From: Chara braunii
Lineage: Eukaryota > Streptophyta > Charophyceae > Charales > Characeae
Length of the DNA: 37,323 bases
Direction: 5' to 3'
Assembly (NCBI GenBank): GCA_003427395.1
Contig: BFEA01000502.1
Span: 701,004 to 738,326 of the forward strand
How positions within the stretch are numbered: the stretch's first letter is position 1; each line of letters begins with the position of its first letter. The notes under the pieces are model-generated. The model did not search any database. It worked only from the letters and a program-made list of their open reading frames with translations, and was not told where the DNA came from. The translations under genes were made by a program, and so were the position numbers. Shown here one piece after another: positions 1-11,369 of this stretch.

Positions 1-250
1 TACTAATTCAGAGAGTTAGACATAATTTGACTTTCCAGGAGTTAGAGATTATCTCCTGCTTTATATCTGACTTAGTATAAATTTGGAAAGTCTCCTTTTC
101 TAAGGGGAGTGCTGCCCAAATTTCTACTAACTCAGGGGGTTAGACAAGATTTGGCTTTCCAGAGTTAGAATCTATTTATATTTTTTTATATTTTAGACTT
201 ATATAAATTCTGGAAAGACAATTTTCCTACGGGAAACGCTGACAAATTTC
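1..250. repeat. 125-bp tandem duplication with internal inverted repeats
   Basis: Two diverged copies, 1-124 and 125-250, share the order of their landmarks (TACTAA-TCAG, GTTAGACA, CTTTCCA, TGGAAAG, then CAAATTTC). Each copy has a 9-bp inverted repeat. GACTTTCCA (29-37) pairs with TGGAAAGTC (84-92) in the first, and CTTTCCAGA (155-163) pairs with TCTGGAAAG (209-217) in the second. A smaller CTAAC/GTTAG hairpin opens copy 2. A third, weaker start follows at 251. The block lies on the 3' side of the minus-strand PLE relic, but I cannot tell whether it belongs to that element. No coding potential is seen. Confidence 0.75.
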
Positions 251-940
251 CTTGGTTTAGAGGAGATAGATTATATTTTGACAGGTGGTGATTCAGGCGA
301 TCCACCCAGAATAGGTGAGAGTCTGTAGTTGATTTACCTTTAGCTTAAGCATTTGGTTTAAAAGTAGACTTAGGTTTACCTTATAAAGAGATTTTGAGGA
401 AGGATGTATTATGGAGTTGTATTCTCCATACACTTATGATCTTAGCTTGGGAGCATTTGATGAGCAAAGTATGAAAGAGGTGGAGCGACAGGTGGTGAAG
501 TTATAAGAAGGGACGAGGTAGTGGATGGTCGCGGTCAGGGCTGGCGCCGCAGAGGTGAATCGAGTACACCTCGGCGCCTCAGGAAGAGAGATCCACAGGG
601 TCCTAATTTTGCCTAAGATACAGTTGTCACCTTCCGAAAAAATTCTAAAAAAATTCTAAAAAAATTCTAAAAAAAAAAACGCAAATACGTCTCTGGGCTT
701 TGGCAACCAAAGAACGAATGTAGCTGGACCTATGCAGTTATATCCTATGAAAACGATCCTAACTTAAGAGGACCCTTGTAAAAAAAAAACCGACCCACCT
801 TGAGGCCGACGGGGAACTGAAAAAAACATCCGCAAGAATAAGGGGGTCCCTTGTCTACTGCTATGTTGTGCCCCTGTTCCCCTGTATTATTTCACATTCA
901 ACACATGATCCCACTTGGTAAAACAAAGAACCCAGTCATC
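251..940. other. Non-coding stretch with A-rich tandem repeat
   Basis: No convincing ORF or RNA gene. At about 636-679 a short tandem repeat of roughly 12 bp (AAAAAATTCTA-like, three copies) runs into a poly-A tract. On the minus strand this T-rich run lies about 260 bp past the RT stop codon, so the segment may be the 3' untranslated end of the PLE. Confidence 0.5.
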
Positions 941-3120
941 TTAACAACCAGCGGATTTTGCAGAGAAGTAGGTGAGCGCGTTATCGAAAAAGCGATATTG
1001 ATATCCTCGGATTCGTAATTCTTGCTTGAAGGTAATCAAGAAGAGGAGTTCAGAGACAGGCAGTGTCGCAAAATTCTTGGCTCTGTGTAAGAAGGAGGTA
1101 ATAACTGCCAGTTTTTGTTGCTTGTTGGTAAAGGAGCAGAAGTCCTGTAATGCTTGGAATGAAATTTGGCCAGAAGATAGCAGCGTCGCCTGATTTCTAT
1201 AAGTTGGGATACAACAGATACGAAACGGGTGAGGAAAAATTTGCAGCTGACAGCCGAGGAAGTCCCATCTGTTACTCGTGCTGGTACATTGCGGCGTTAA
1301 GTTCGCATCGTAACATGAAGCAAAAGCCTGTAGGATCGTGGTGGCTTTTCTTTGTGACTGTGGACTTGCTTTGTCGAATTTGATAAGAACAGAGACGTCA
1401 TCCATAAGTCTTGTCCCGTGGATAAGTTTCCTGTCAGCGCCTAAAGAGGCGAGGAAGTTATGCTCGTTAAACATGCAGAGCATTGCTGCTAAGGAGGGAA
1501 GAAAGCTTTGCCCATTGGCACACCAACTATTTGCTTGAGTCGGCGACCCATAGCCAGAACGTACGTGTGATTCAAATCAAAGTCGACGAAGTCTTCAATT
1601 ACTGAAAAGTGAATGTGCTGCCACCCCAATATGGTTCTGCTGGTAGAGAGTTTGACCTCCTATCCTCTTCTTCTAACCCAGACTCCTTCGTATCCTTTCA
1701 ACTGGAAGTAGACTGTGAACCACCTGACCGCATCTCGAATGGAATAATGAGGAAGTTTGCAAAACATTTCTTTAACATCGAAAATGGAACATAGTAAATC
1801 ATGAGAGGGAAACAGAGAACTGTTAAATTGCTTGATAGAGGGGATGAGGTCTTTCGTACTGAATAGGTTGAAGTGCAAGAAGTTAGGAAGGAGTTTGATA
1901 AGGGCATTAAGAAAGAAAGTGATCTTTTTGCAGGCTGTGAGGGAGGGCTCAGAGGAGGTGGGACAGATAGGACGCCATCTACGGACGTCCTTGTGCTTGG
2001 GAATCGCATAACCTTTGCCAATAAACCCTTTGTTGTTCCATTTGGCTATGAAATCGAACGCAGCATCCAATAAGTTTTTCCTACATTGGATCAGAATCTC
2101 GGTTTCCGATGCATCTTGCAACGTGAATCCGTCGTTTCTAAGAAACAGTGTGTTCATTCCTGTCTCGTAGACCGAAGGGCAACAAAAGAGGGTGTCCCCG
2201 GGATTGTGGTCGAGGGGAACCCGGACGAGTCCAGTAGGCGGGAGGTTGCTAATAGATGGGGATGTTCTGGAATACACAGATAGAGCCGGCATTGAAGTAG
2301 CAGATCGAGTGAAACATTGCATAAGCGGAGAGTCGGGTAAGTTGAAATGGATGGGGGTACGGGGGAGGCAAGGGATGGTTTTGAGGGTAGAGAGAATTTG
2401 GGTTATCAGAAAAAACAGGGAATAGTGACGAGCAGGTGGCGGGGTGTTGCGTGAGTTGCGAAGCCAGTCCGGGAGAAAGGGGCCGTCTTTAGCTCGAAAC
2501 GATAGTGTCCATTTTCTCTGGTGAGTAGGGGTGAAGAAGAAGAAGAAGAAGAAGAAGAAGAAAAAGCAGAGGGAGACAAGGGCGTAGTAAGAAGAGGGGG
2601 GGACGTAGAAGAAGAAGAAGAAGAAGAAGAAGAAGAAGAAGAAGAAGAAGAAGAGGAGGGACCTTGAGAGGGTGGGGAAGGAGCGATCATAGATAGAATA
2701 CGACTAGAGACTAAATCGCAACAACAAGAGGTTTGCTCAATTTTTGAGAAATAGCGAAAGTTGTGCAATGATTGTGCGACACTAGGATTCTTCGTCCATG
2801 CTACATGAATCCTTCGTGACAGCATGCTTGTTTAGTTGCGCACATAGTGATCGCACGCTAGCCTTGGAGACGAGGTTAGTGTACTTTAGCCTGAAGATAA
2901 GTTTCTTACGAGGGGATACTCCGAATCTCCTACGAATCACATTGGAGAGTATTAACCGGAAGGTTTGCGTGAAGATTTTCTGGAAAAACTCCTGACGGTT
3001 CCATAAGCAAAGATAAGATTATCGAAAGTTCATTGATACAGGTTTTTCCTCTCCTGCGGACGACTCAACAATCTGACAACAGGTTCCTTAAGTGCATCGG
3101 ACCTAGAGCAAAATTTCACG
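941..3120 (-). pseudogene. Penelope-like reverse transcriptase, 3' half, frameshifted
   Basis: RNA-dependent DNA polymerase of a PLE retroelement. The best-preserved part runs from about 2530 to 941. In order it shows a fingers motif (GKGYAIPKHKD, RRWRPICP), motif A (SIFDVKEMF), motif B (GVPMGK followed by PSLAAM), motif C (RLMDDVSV, with L-M where YxDD is usual), and a FLGCQ plus RN-SG-QDF-like C-terminal part as in PLE enzymes. Lesions are an in-frame TAG at about 1660 and a frameshift inside motif B near 1500. More frame changes occur in the upstream linker (3120-2530), where basic stretches such as RRRFGVSPRKK alternate between frames. A (TTC)n tract interrupts this linker. No GIY-YIG domain follows the RT, so any endonuclease must be N-terminal or lost. 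Family assignment rests on motifs only. An ORF at 3523-3116 may extend the linker upstream, but it is not convincing. Confidence 0.75.
2533..2655. repeat. Interrupted (GAA)n / (TTC)n microsatellite
   Basis: Two GAA runs (about 2533-2563 and 2608-2655) are separated by a short GC-richer spacer. On the minus strand they fall inside the PLE linker upstream of RT. They read as poly-Ser in the upstream frame and poly-Phe in the frame that continues into RT, so length changes here would change the reading frame. Confidence 0.9.
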
Positions 3121-6100
3121 ATTGCGGCGACATGACGACACTTCCGTTATATATCCAAGCTCTGCAATGCTTAAGTTGATTTCTACCAAACTTGCTGACT
3201 AAGATACAGGCGCCAAAAATGCGCTTGATAATCTTCCATGAGTCTGCAAAAATTCCTCCCTTTCTGCAAATGAAGAAAAAAGATGAAATATGCAACCGCA
3301 TACATTCATTAAAAATATGCAGGAGAGAAATGGAGTTAATGTCTACCGATGTTACAAAAAAGGCCACGCTGTCCAGCGCATCGGTCCCGCACGGGGACCC
3401 TCCCGGCCGCGTCACCCAGGATTTTGCAGGACTTCGTCGCAGAGCGTTTTCAGCCGATCCGGCCGAGTGCGCCAGCCGTACCTCTCGCACGCCCCTATGA
3501 CAGGACAGGGTCAAGCGAGGCACACCTTACCTCCACCTGCAGGAGCTGTCACCATCCCTTGGGTGGGCGTATCCCCGTCGAGCTACCGAACCACGTGCGA
3601 AGGCTTCTCGTATGCAATCGCAGAGGTGGCCCGACCGAGGGCGTTTCTAGTTCGCTGTAGCATAGGGGGTACACGCGATCAACGCCCAAAATCGAACCCG
3701 TACGTGAATCGACGCACTGGGGGGCTGAGGTCCCAAACGCGACTCGACGCCGGTCGACTAGGATGAATCACGCACACCACGCGATACACCACAACACTCA
3801 CATCCACAAAACACACAACACAACAACACAACAACACTCCTAGTCCCTTCAGTATCCAACCCATAACTTTAGGAAGCAAGAGTCAGATAGGCATCGCGAG
3901 TAAGACTTTAGTATAAAATAGCGTGGACGCAAGGTTTTCTCGTATCAACTAGCCATGCGAGCATACGCAAGCAATCGCAACGATGGAGTACTACGTGGTA
4001 CCCATAGTCGGGCGATCCTCGATAGTCTCGAGGGCCATGTTCGACACTCAAGTGTCGGTTGATAAGTGTTTTGAGGGGTTAATCTTTCGACGCTCGACAA
4101 CCGTCAAGTGCGGTTGAAAATCACACCCTCTTCTGCACCCTGTAGAGAGGGGTTGAGTAGACAACTTCAGGCTGCCGTGACGGCCAAAAATCAAGGGGTT
4201 TGACTTTGACGGTTGCCACGGACTACAACGTCCAACTATGAAAACTCAAAAAGAGGAAGTGAACGCAGATAGAGAAAGAGGTTGACTCTCTTTTTCTCTC
4301 TGCCTAGCCCGTATTCCAGATTGTATAGCCTGATAGGCCTATCAAATGGAAGGGGCAGGTCCGTATGAAAAGGTGCGTGCGGATAATGCCCAAATCAGAC
4401 TCATGTGCAAACCGACGTTTGAAACGTTGGAAGCGCGTATGCGGGTCCCCATAGGCCGACTTGAGCTAGTACTCCGCCCGTGCGTCGCTTCGCACTACCG
4501 AAACTCGGCTCTACTCACCGCCACATACTTTTGCCCTTTCTGCTTGACCCATAACTTTCCAATGCGGAAATCCGTAAGTGCCGAGCGCGAGATTTATTAT
4601 CAAACCGCGCGGAAGCAGGACTTACACATACCGACCAGCAATGCAGTCCTACGTAAGCAGTCGTGATGACGGCGCATTATGTAGTGCCCATAACCAAGTG
4701 GCCTCATCTGAGCCATGGGGCTGCTCTCGACGCCCAGGCGTCGGCTGAAGTGCTCGCTCAGGGGGGGATAACCCTTTAGCGAGCACAAAAACCGGCCTGA
4801 GGGCCTTACTGTCTTCTGCACCCTGAGGTGTCCCAAGGGATGCGGGGCAAGATGGTCCTTAGGGAAGGAAGGAATTCTGAGCGGTGGTGAGTTGTGTGGC
4901 GCATCACCAGCGACACACTAATCCTTCTGCCCGGAACTTTATCGTTCCACCAAATAAAATAAAACAAGAAAAAAAAAGAACATGTAGTGTTAGCAGAAGA
5001 AAACCATAAACACCCCGCCGGACCGGATAGCTGGGGACAACCCCTCAGTCTCGCGGCGCTTCTCTCTCCTAGGTACAACGCCGTGCGGACAAGTAAATCA
5101 GTCTCTGTGCGAGGGGTGAATCCTTCCGTGCTGAGCCTAGGACCTAAGTCTGACTAAGAATTTTTCTAAGAAGTATACACCAATAAGGGAGGTTTTTGCT
5201 TCTCTGTCCATCTCGACCTCATTCAGACCTTTAAGAGTGGACTCGTCAGATCACGCGAAATACCCAACATAGGTACGTACTTGTATATATATAGTGGGAA
5301 AATAAGTGCAAAACTATCACTTCTCACAATCACTCTATAGTTCTCTTCAACTATTATAGCTATGCTAAGCAAGGGCAATTCAGGTAGTCAAACAAAAGTT
5401 TGTGTGGTATTTAGACGATCACTCTCACATCAGTTGTGTGGTTTGTCCATCAACATTCACGCAATACTCAGACTATCACAAAGTTTAGTTCAGGGAGTTC
5501 ATAAGCATACATGCAATCACACAAGATTCGAACAACAACATCACACACCCTAAGGGAGTCAACTTTACTGCTCTCTGCATACTCACACCCTGCCTCATGC
5601 ATACAAGCCCAAAAAAAAGAAGTCTGGGTGAAAACCCAAAAAAAACATAAAAGCCCACGGAGGTTGAGGCCTTAGGTTGAGATGTAGGAGCAAGGTAAAA
5701 CCGACGAATCGGCAACAGACCTGTTATCAGTGATAACAGAAGATGATACTCTGTAGGATCAGGCCGAATAAGTCGAGCCTTCAATCGAATTCCCAGCCCT
5801 GCAGCACAGTACGGGTCAAAGAGAGCCACTACTATGTTTGAGCCTAATGGAGAACGTACTCCATGTCGTAGCCTAACTCCTCTACTAATATCTCATTTAT
5901 CTTATCTCAATGGGTTCCATAAATCATCAACAATTTTTGGCAGCATCTCCCTTTGACAGGTTGGAGTGCCAACTTTTGCCTAGCAGAAAATATTATAACT
6001 CCCTAGATTCTACAAAATTATTGGCAGCACTTCTCGTAGGGACAGGAGACTGCCAAGATAAAGTTGAAAGTGTAAAGTCAAAGCACAACTTATACTTGGA

Positions 6101-6439
6101 ACTAAATTTCTGACACTTATTTGATAGTTGGAACTGAGGATAGTCTTCACGATCCCTCTCAGGTGATGGCATCGTGTGCTAACACCAGTCCTAACATCAA
6201 GTAGGATTAGTCCTATCAAATCCCAAGTTTCTCATCATCCATCTCATCTACCTATAGCTCCAACAGTCGGCGAGCATCTAAAGCAACTAAGCTATCAAAA
6301 GATTACCCTAGAGAAGAACCTAAAAAACATACATAGGTGAGAACAACAAACATCTCTCACCAACCCACATATTCCTTCCCAGGTCACTTAGTTTGTTAAA
6401 AAAACTTCGTTATTCCCCTTTTTACCCTTCCTTACATAA
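3121..6439. other. No supportable gene
   Basis: Short ORFs occur in several frames, but none shows a family motif. 3360-3760 is GC-rich and 3770-3840 is an AC-rich low-complexity run. 4020-4230 has small inverted repeats (for example CGACACTCAAGTGTCG). 5285-5300 has a TATATATATA tract. This is probably decayed transposon DNA, but I cannot assign it. Confidence 0.5.
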
Positions 6440-7690
6440 GACATAGGATCAGCCAACCCAACTTATGGATGTGACTGACCTGCCAGTTTATATGGCTAGG
6501 CCACACCAACTCATGGTGCCCTGACATGGTAAAACAAGTATACGTAAAGCATAGGACCAAACCACACCAACTTATGATGTGACCAGTCTCTGCCTAAACG
6601 ATTGACATAAGACGTATGACCGGGCCGCACGAACTTATGATGAGACTGATCAACCTAACTTTTTAGCATACACAAATAGCTGAGCCACCTCAACTCATGA
6701 AAGGTCAGCCTCTACCTGAACAAATGACGAAAGGCATATGACCAGAACACAACAACTTATGTTGTGCCCGACAAGCCCATATAGTGATATATAGCCTAAA
6801 ACTAGGCCACTCAACTTATGAGAAGTCTAGTCCCGCTTAAACAGCAACAAGTGCGTATGACCGAACAACCCTCAACTTATGCGTTCGCTCAACCTCCGCA
6901 ACACAACTATATTCAACAAATAAAGTCACTCTCAACTTTTGTCTTCAGTCAAGTGGTCAGGTCACCTCTACTCATGAGGATCCCCACCAAAATGTCGATT
7001 ATGTTTAGAAAAGGAAATAGTAAAACTTTATATACCTCTCTGCATTTGTATTGTCAAGGACATAGGACCAACTACCCAACTTATGGATGAGTCAGCCTGC
7101 CCAAAGTTACCACATAATTTTGTATTGTTCATCTTCCTTCCCTCTGCTTTCTCTGCTACCGGCTTATATGGCTGTATCTCCCAACTCATGGCGCCCAGCT
7201 TGCCACAAATATACATAATAAATAAAGTATCAAATTGTATACTCTGATTCTCCTTATGTTGGCGGCTCATGACTTGACCACACCAACTTATGATGCGAAT
7301 AGTCTTACCTGATCAATAAACATAAGGCATAGGACTGATCCACACCAACTTATGATGTGGTTAATTTCTGCCTAGACAATCGACATAAGGCGTATGACCG
7401 GGTTGCACTAACTCATGGTGAGACTGGTCAGCCTGAACATTCGGCATACACAAAGATCTGGGTCACCTCAACTTATGAGGAGTCCAACCTTTGCCTGAAT
7501 AACGACAAAAGGCATATGACCAAAACACAACAACTTACGTTGTGCCCTAGCCAGCTCAAACAGTTACATATGGCGTAGAGCCAGACTACTCAACTTATGA
7601 GTAGCCTAGCCCAGCCTAGACAAGTTACGAGTGCGTGTGACTGAACAACCCACAACTTATGCGTTCGCTCAACCTTCGCAACACAACAAC
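6440..7690. repeat. Degenerate tandem array of hairpin units with conserved AACTTAT loop
   Basis: About 18 units of roughly 45-80 bp each contain AACTTATG (or AACTCATG) flanked by short inverted repeats whose sequence differs between units. Perfect examples with a 7-nt loop are CACAAC/GTTGTG (6748-6766), CCTC/GAGG (7466-7480), CACAAC/GTTGTG (7526-7544) and CTACTC/GAGTAG (7586-7604). CCACA/TGTGG (7340-7360) and CACC/GGTG (6504-6518) have slightly different loops. Several units add an outer pair such as ACTAG/CTAGT (6801-6831) or GACC/GGTC (about 7397-7429). Spacers often carry GGCATATGACC-like words. The order of units recurs about 780 bp later, so the array is also a higher-order duplication. 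No protein-coding sense is seen. On the minus strand it would lie downstream of a possible LTR and primer site at 8148-8170. Confidence 0.8.
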
Positions 7691-8147
7691 AAATAAGTCA
7701 TAGTTCTGTCTTGTCAGAATTCATGCAGATAAACTGACTTCATCATACATACTTGCCAATTTTACCCTTTCAAAACATGTCCTGAAGTAAAAAACAAACA
7801 AGAGTCAGATAGCTTTCTCAATCATACTTACAGACAAGCAATAGCAAAAGGATAAATATAGTTTTAGGATGGGTTCACACGTGTAAAACGATTATATTAC
7901 CTGAATATTCCCTGCCTCCAGAACCCCGTCTAGGCTCCGGCAGAGCTCCCGCAATTGGTGGGTGGACCTCCCACAAGGTCTTGATGCGGACCTACGGGTT
8001 GCAATCCCGCCTGCCGCCTTCCTTTCAGCACTAATAGACTAGACTTAGACTGAGAAGGGCAGAAGGAGTGGTTTCAGACGCTCGAGATACAAGGAAGGGA
8101 CAGACTCAACTCGCAGGAGAAGGCCTTGTAATCTTCACTCACCTGAG
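7691..8147. other. Possible leader between hairpin array and primer site, no gene
   Basis: No ORF with recognisable similarity. The stretch is moderately GC-rich around 7920-8030. By position, if the minus-strand LTR element is real, it is part of that element's untranslated leader. Confidence 0.3.
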
Positions 8148-8166
8148 GGTCTCGCAATGGCAGCCA
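8148..8166 (-). other. Possible primer-binding site of a second LTR element relic
   Basis: On the minus strand TGGCTGCCATTGCGAGACC begins with the TGG expected opposite a tRNA CCA end. It lies three bases after ...CACTACA, which would be the end of an LTR (plus-strand edge TGTAGTG at 8170). I could not find the other LTR edge, a matching second LTR, or gag-pol reading frames, so this is a positional inference only. Confidence 0.3.
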
Positions 8167-8169
8167 AAA

Positions 8170-10374
8170 TGTAGTGAAGCCAGTCGAACCTCGACCAAAA
8201 TGAAAGTAGCAATCTCCTGAAAACCTCTCAAGTCGAAGCAACGACCCCTTTACTGACCACCTCCCCAAGTCGCAATGTCGTTTCCCCTGACCAAACTGTG
8301 GCTATGCCTACCTAGAAGAGCCTCACTAAATAGAACACACCCCCTTCTGCTTTATTTGAAGTGTGAGCAGAATGCGACGATTCACCCTCAAGACTCAGTG
8401 TGCTCAGCAGCCATGCGCAGCATCAAGACTCAAAATGATAATGTCCAATAGCGAAGCCCAGCAAGACACTGTGATGCCCAACGCTGCACAGTCAACACCG
8501 CAATGTGCAGTAAAACATGATGGAGCCCTACAGACCGCAACTAGGCTTAGCGGTAAACACAACGTAGTAGAACAGGAGACACGGCAGAATTGTGTGAATA
8601 ATTCACATAATGGTAACACAGCCTGAAGTGCAACAGTGCCAGCAGCAAGCCATAACCAGCGGCAACTGCTACCTCCCACCCCCTTTTCTGCGAAAACCAC
8701 AATGGGTTGTTACCGCACAGCAAGGGTATTCAAGTAGTATAAAGCGACTGCCGAAGGCCCATAGGTTGTCAGGGCAGCAACTGAACCAGAGACCTCAGTT
8801 AGATGTTTAGCAAATGGTGTAATGAAGACATCGCCAATGGTCATGCACTTGTGACAGCAGTATAGGGACAACCACCTTGTGTCCCGAGGATAATCACAGT
8901 CTGCTAATTATACGGTCAGGCCTTCTCAGAGCAGCCCGTTGGCAGTAGCAATACCTGTACTGCACCGGCAGCTGTGCAGCACAATACAATGATAACAGTC
9001 GTCCTTAGCAGCAACTCAACATCAACATCAATACTTGGAACATCTAGCAATGGCGGTCGGTTACCTGCAATGACCCAGTGCTTTCTCTCAAAATGACAAT
9101 GACCCCAATCCCAACAGACCACAGTCACAATGTGAAAGTCGACAGCTATGTTGATGCTGATCTGTTATTTCGATCGCATCTTTCTCGTATGAGAGTATGG
9201 GGTTTGAACTCAGTTTGTACTTCAATAGCTCAGACACATATTGTTGAGGCAAACTTGCCATTCTAGCATTAGCCCAATGAAGATGTGACGTGCAACATTT
9301 GCTACCACCCATCAACGAGCCAGCATATTATAATAATTATTGTCGGATTTCCCACCACTTTGCAGACTTTCCTATTCGCACTCAATCCTGCCCAATACAC
9401 GTATCCTGGTCATCCAACCAGGTTCATATCACACCCTAGATCTTAGTGATGCAGCAAAACTGGCCCTCAAGAGAGCGAAGTTGGTCTTTACTGCAAACAC
9501 AATTCGAATTGCAATTTTGACGGTCAATAATGGATACTTGGATGATGAAGTTGTCCACCACGCTAAGCATGACTGGTCTGAAGACAAAGTGATGACAGAT
9601 GACTGTGCGTTGTAGCTAAGCACCGCGCCACTACCTACCAAATGTGCAAAACGAGATCGAATAATGTCCTAGTACTTGGGAAGACACTGACGCTGTGGAA
9701 ATTGTCTGTTCGTACCCTTTGCTCCTAGCGGTTACTGTTGTGGAAGCTTGGGTCAATGCAAATGACCCCTCCCCTATAACCAGGGAAGATACATTGACAG
9801 TTTTCTTTACAAAATTTCACTACTGTATCCCCCTTTAGCACATAGAATTGTTTCTACGTCTAAGTACATGTTACCCCCCTAATATTCCCCTGCCTGTTCA
9901 ACTCTATCAATTCTTCTCACGAATCTCCTCCTCCTTGCTTGTCACTCCCCTATTTTGACAACACTCCTTACCCTCTCACTTTCTCTACGGTCTGTCTAGC
10001 ACGGAGATGAAACAAAAACACCACTCAATATGCTTTTTCATTGTCACAGCCCCCTGGTCATAATAGCGGTCAGGTTCAAAGACTTTCGCCGTAACAAAAA
10101 TAAGCATGAACATGATATGACGGAACGACGAGAACGGTCGCTCGGAAATGGGGAAAATAAACACCACGAAGAGATAGATAGGACGACCTGGGTGGCTGGT
10201 GACGGACACGGGAACTAGCCCTGGACAGATTTCACACACCATGGGCAAAATGGGAATGATTCTTCCGTTAGGACATGGGAAAATACGATGGTTGGTTCCA
10301 AACTTTCAGCAATGATGGCGCAACTCATATCTCCTGTACCGACCAATCTGCTGCCCAGATGCAAAATCCGGCGC
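8170..10374. other. No supportable gene; possible decayed LTR
   Basis: ORFs here are short and without family motifs. 8360-8660 is CAG/CAA-rich and gives Gln/Asn/Ala-rich translations on one strand and Leu/Cys-rich ones on the other, typical of shadow translation. Part of this may be the LTR of the element whose edge may lie at 8170, but no TG...CA partner was located with confidence. Confidence 0.35.
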
Positions 10375-10415
10375 GGCCATTCGATTTGGAACGCCCTAAA
10401 ACCCCCATATAGCAT
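10375..10415 (-). pseudogene. Truncated 5' end of a second gag copy
   Basis: The minus strand reads MLYGGFRAFQIEWPR, the same start as the Gag at 24599. It then leaves the shared sequence abruptly at 10375, where unrelated DNA follows. It is the stub of a second internal region that starts after the 3' LTR. A 121-N gap in the adjacent CT tract separates this stub from that LTR, so its link to the rest of the element depends on scaffolding. Confidence 0.7.
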
Positions 10416-10625
10416 CTTTCCTTGCTCATTTTCATCAAGAAATGAGAAAGATACATCATTTTCCCTTTTTTTCCTTCGTTCGCCATCCCCCCTCGACGCT
10501 CTCCGCGCTCCTCATTTCCGCTTTTACAATCCACTATGATCTTATCACTAAAAAACTAGCACTGCCATTGATGTCGCCCAGGCTTGAAACCCCCGAGCCA
10601 ACTCTTCTCCACTCTTCTCCTCCCC

Positions 10626-10628
<3 letters not shown>

Positions 10629-10678
<50 letters not shown>

Positions 10679-10799
10679 NNNNNNNNNNNNNNNNNNNNNN
10701 NNNNNNNNNNNNNNNNNNNNNNNNNNNNNNNNNNNNNNNNNNNNNNNNNNNNNNNNNNNNNNNNNNNNNNNNNNNNNNNNNNNNNNNNNNNNNNNNNNN

Positions 10800-10863
<64 letters not shown>
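10629..10863. repeat. (CT)n microsatellite with assembly gap
   Basis: A pure CT run is broken by 121 Ns (10679-10799). The equivalent run in the right copy (about 24813-24861) is only about 50 bp. It lies in the element's leader just upstream of gag and reads (GA)n on the element strand. Poly-Leu-Ser and Arg-Glu translations across it are meaningless. Confidence 0.95.
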
Positions 10864-10866
<3 letters not shown>

Positions 10867-11369
10867 CTACACAGCCACGTTCGATTTGTCTACATGCACC
10901 TAGATGGAAAAAAAAAACAAAGGGGAGAGAGAGGAAAGAAAACAAAGAAAATATGCAGTGAACCCAGATCGTGAAGACACTCGTTTGACGTCAAAACACA
11001 ATTCAACTCAGATCTGCACAATGTTTTCAGTAATCAAGAATTAATATCCATCATAGAGTCTCGTTACCAATTAGACGAAGAGGGAGGAGGGGTTTAGACA
11101 AAGTAGAAGGTGGAGAAGATTTAATGACCAACAAGAAAGTATCCCCACAATCTCACTCCTTCTCCAAGCTTCTCCCCTCCTCCATGCAATCAATCAGTAA
11201 TCAATAATGAGACTGTCCAATCCTGATCACATTGACATGCCACGTGGCACAGTTCCTTCCTAAAGCCCGTCGAGACCATCAGCAGTGAACTGTAGCGAAG
11301 TCAATACCAGGTATGTATCCCGATCCTGACCTTCCTCCTTCTCGTGACCAGACACCATTTCCTCATGTA
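10864..11369 (-). other. Leader between CT tract and minisatellite, no gene
   Basis: Shared with the right copy (24862-25364) with scattered substitutions. It contains an A-rich stretch (10904-10950) and no ORF with a recognisable product. By position it is untranslated leader of the LTR element. Confidence 0.6.

Noticed and set aside
3290-3766. Gag-like ORF with a CYKKGHAVQRI zinc knuckle
   Set aside because: Only one Cys-His word resembles a knuckle, the other Cys positions are missing and the rest has no motif.
4346-4666. 106-codon plus-strand ORF
   Set aside because: No recognisable domain, no supporting neighbours, and a length expected by chance in GC-richer DNA.
5485-5829. 114-codon minus-strand ORF with hydrophobic stretches
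   Set aside because: Composition follows base bias, and there is no motif or context to support a membrane protein.
6440-7690. CRISPR array
   Set aside because: Units are degenerate, there are no identical repeats with unique equal spacers, and all neighbours are eukaryotic retroelement or Helitron relics.
8363-8700. Gln/Ala/Asn-rich and Cys-rich overlapping ORFs
   Set aside because: Opposite-strand shadows of a CAG/CAA-rich stretch without family similarity.
10442-10961. Long Leu-Ser and Arg-Glu ORFs
   Set aside because: They are readings of the (CT)n tract and the N gap.
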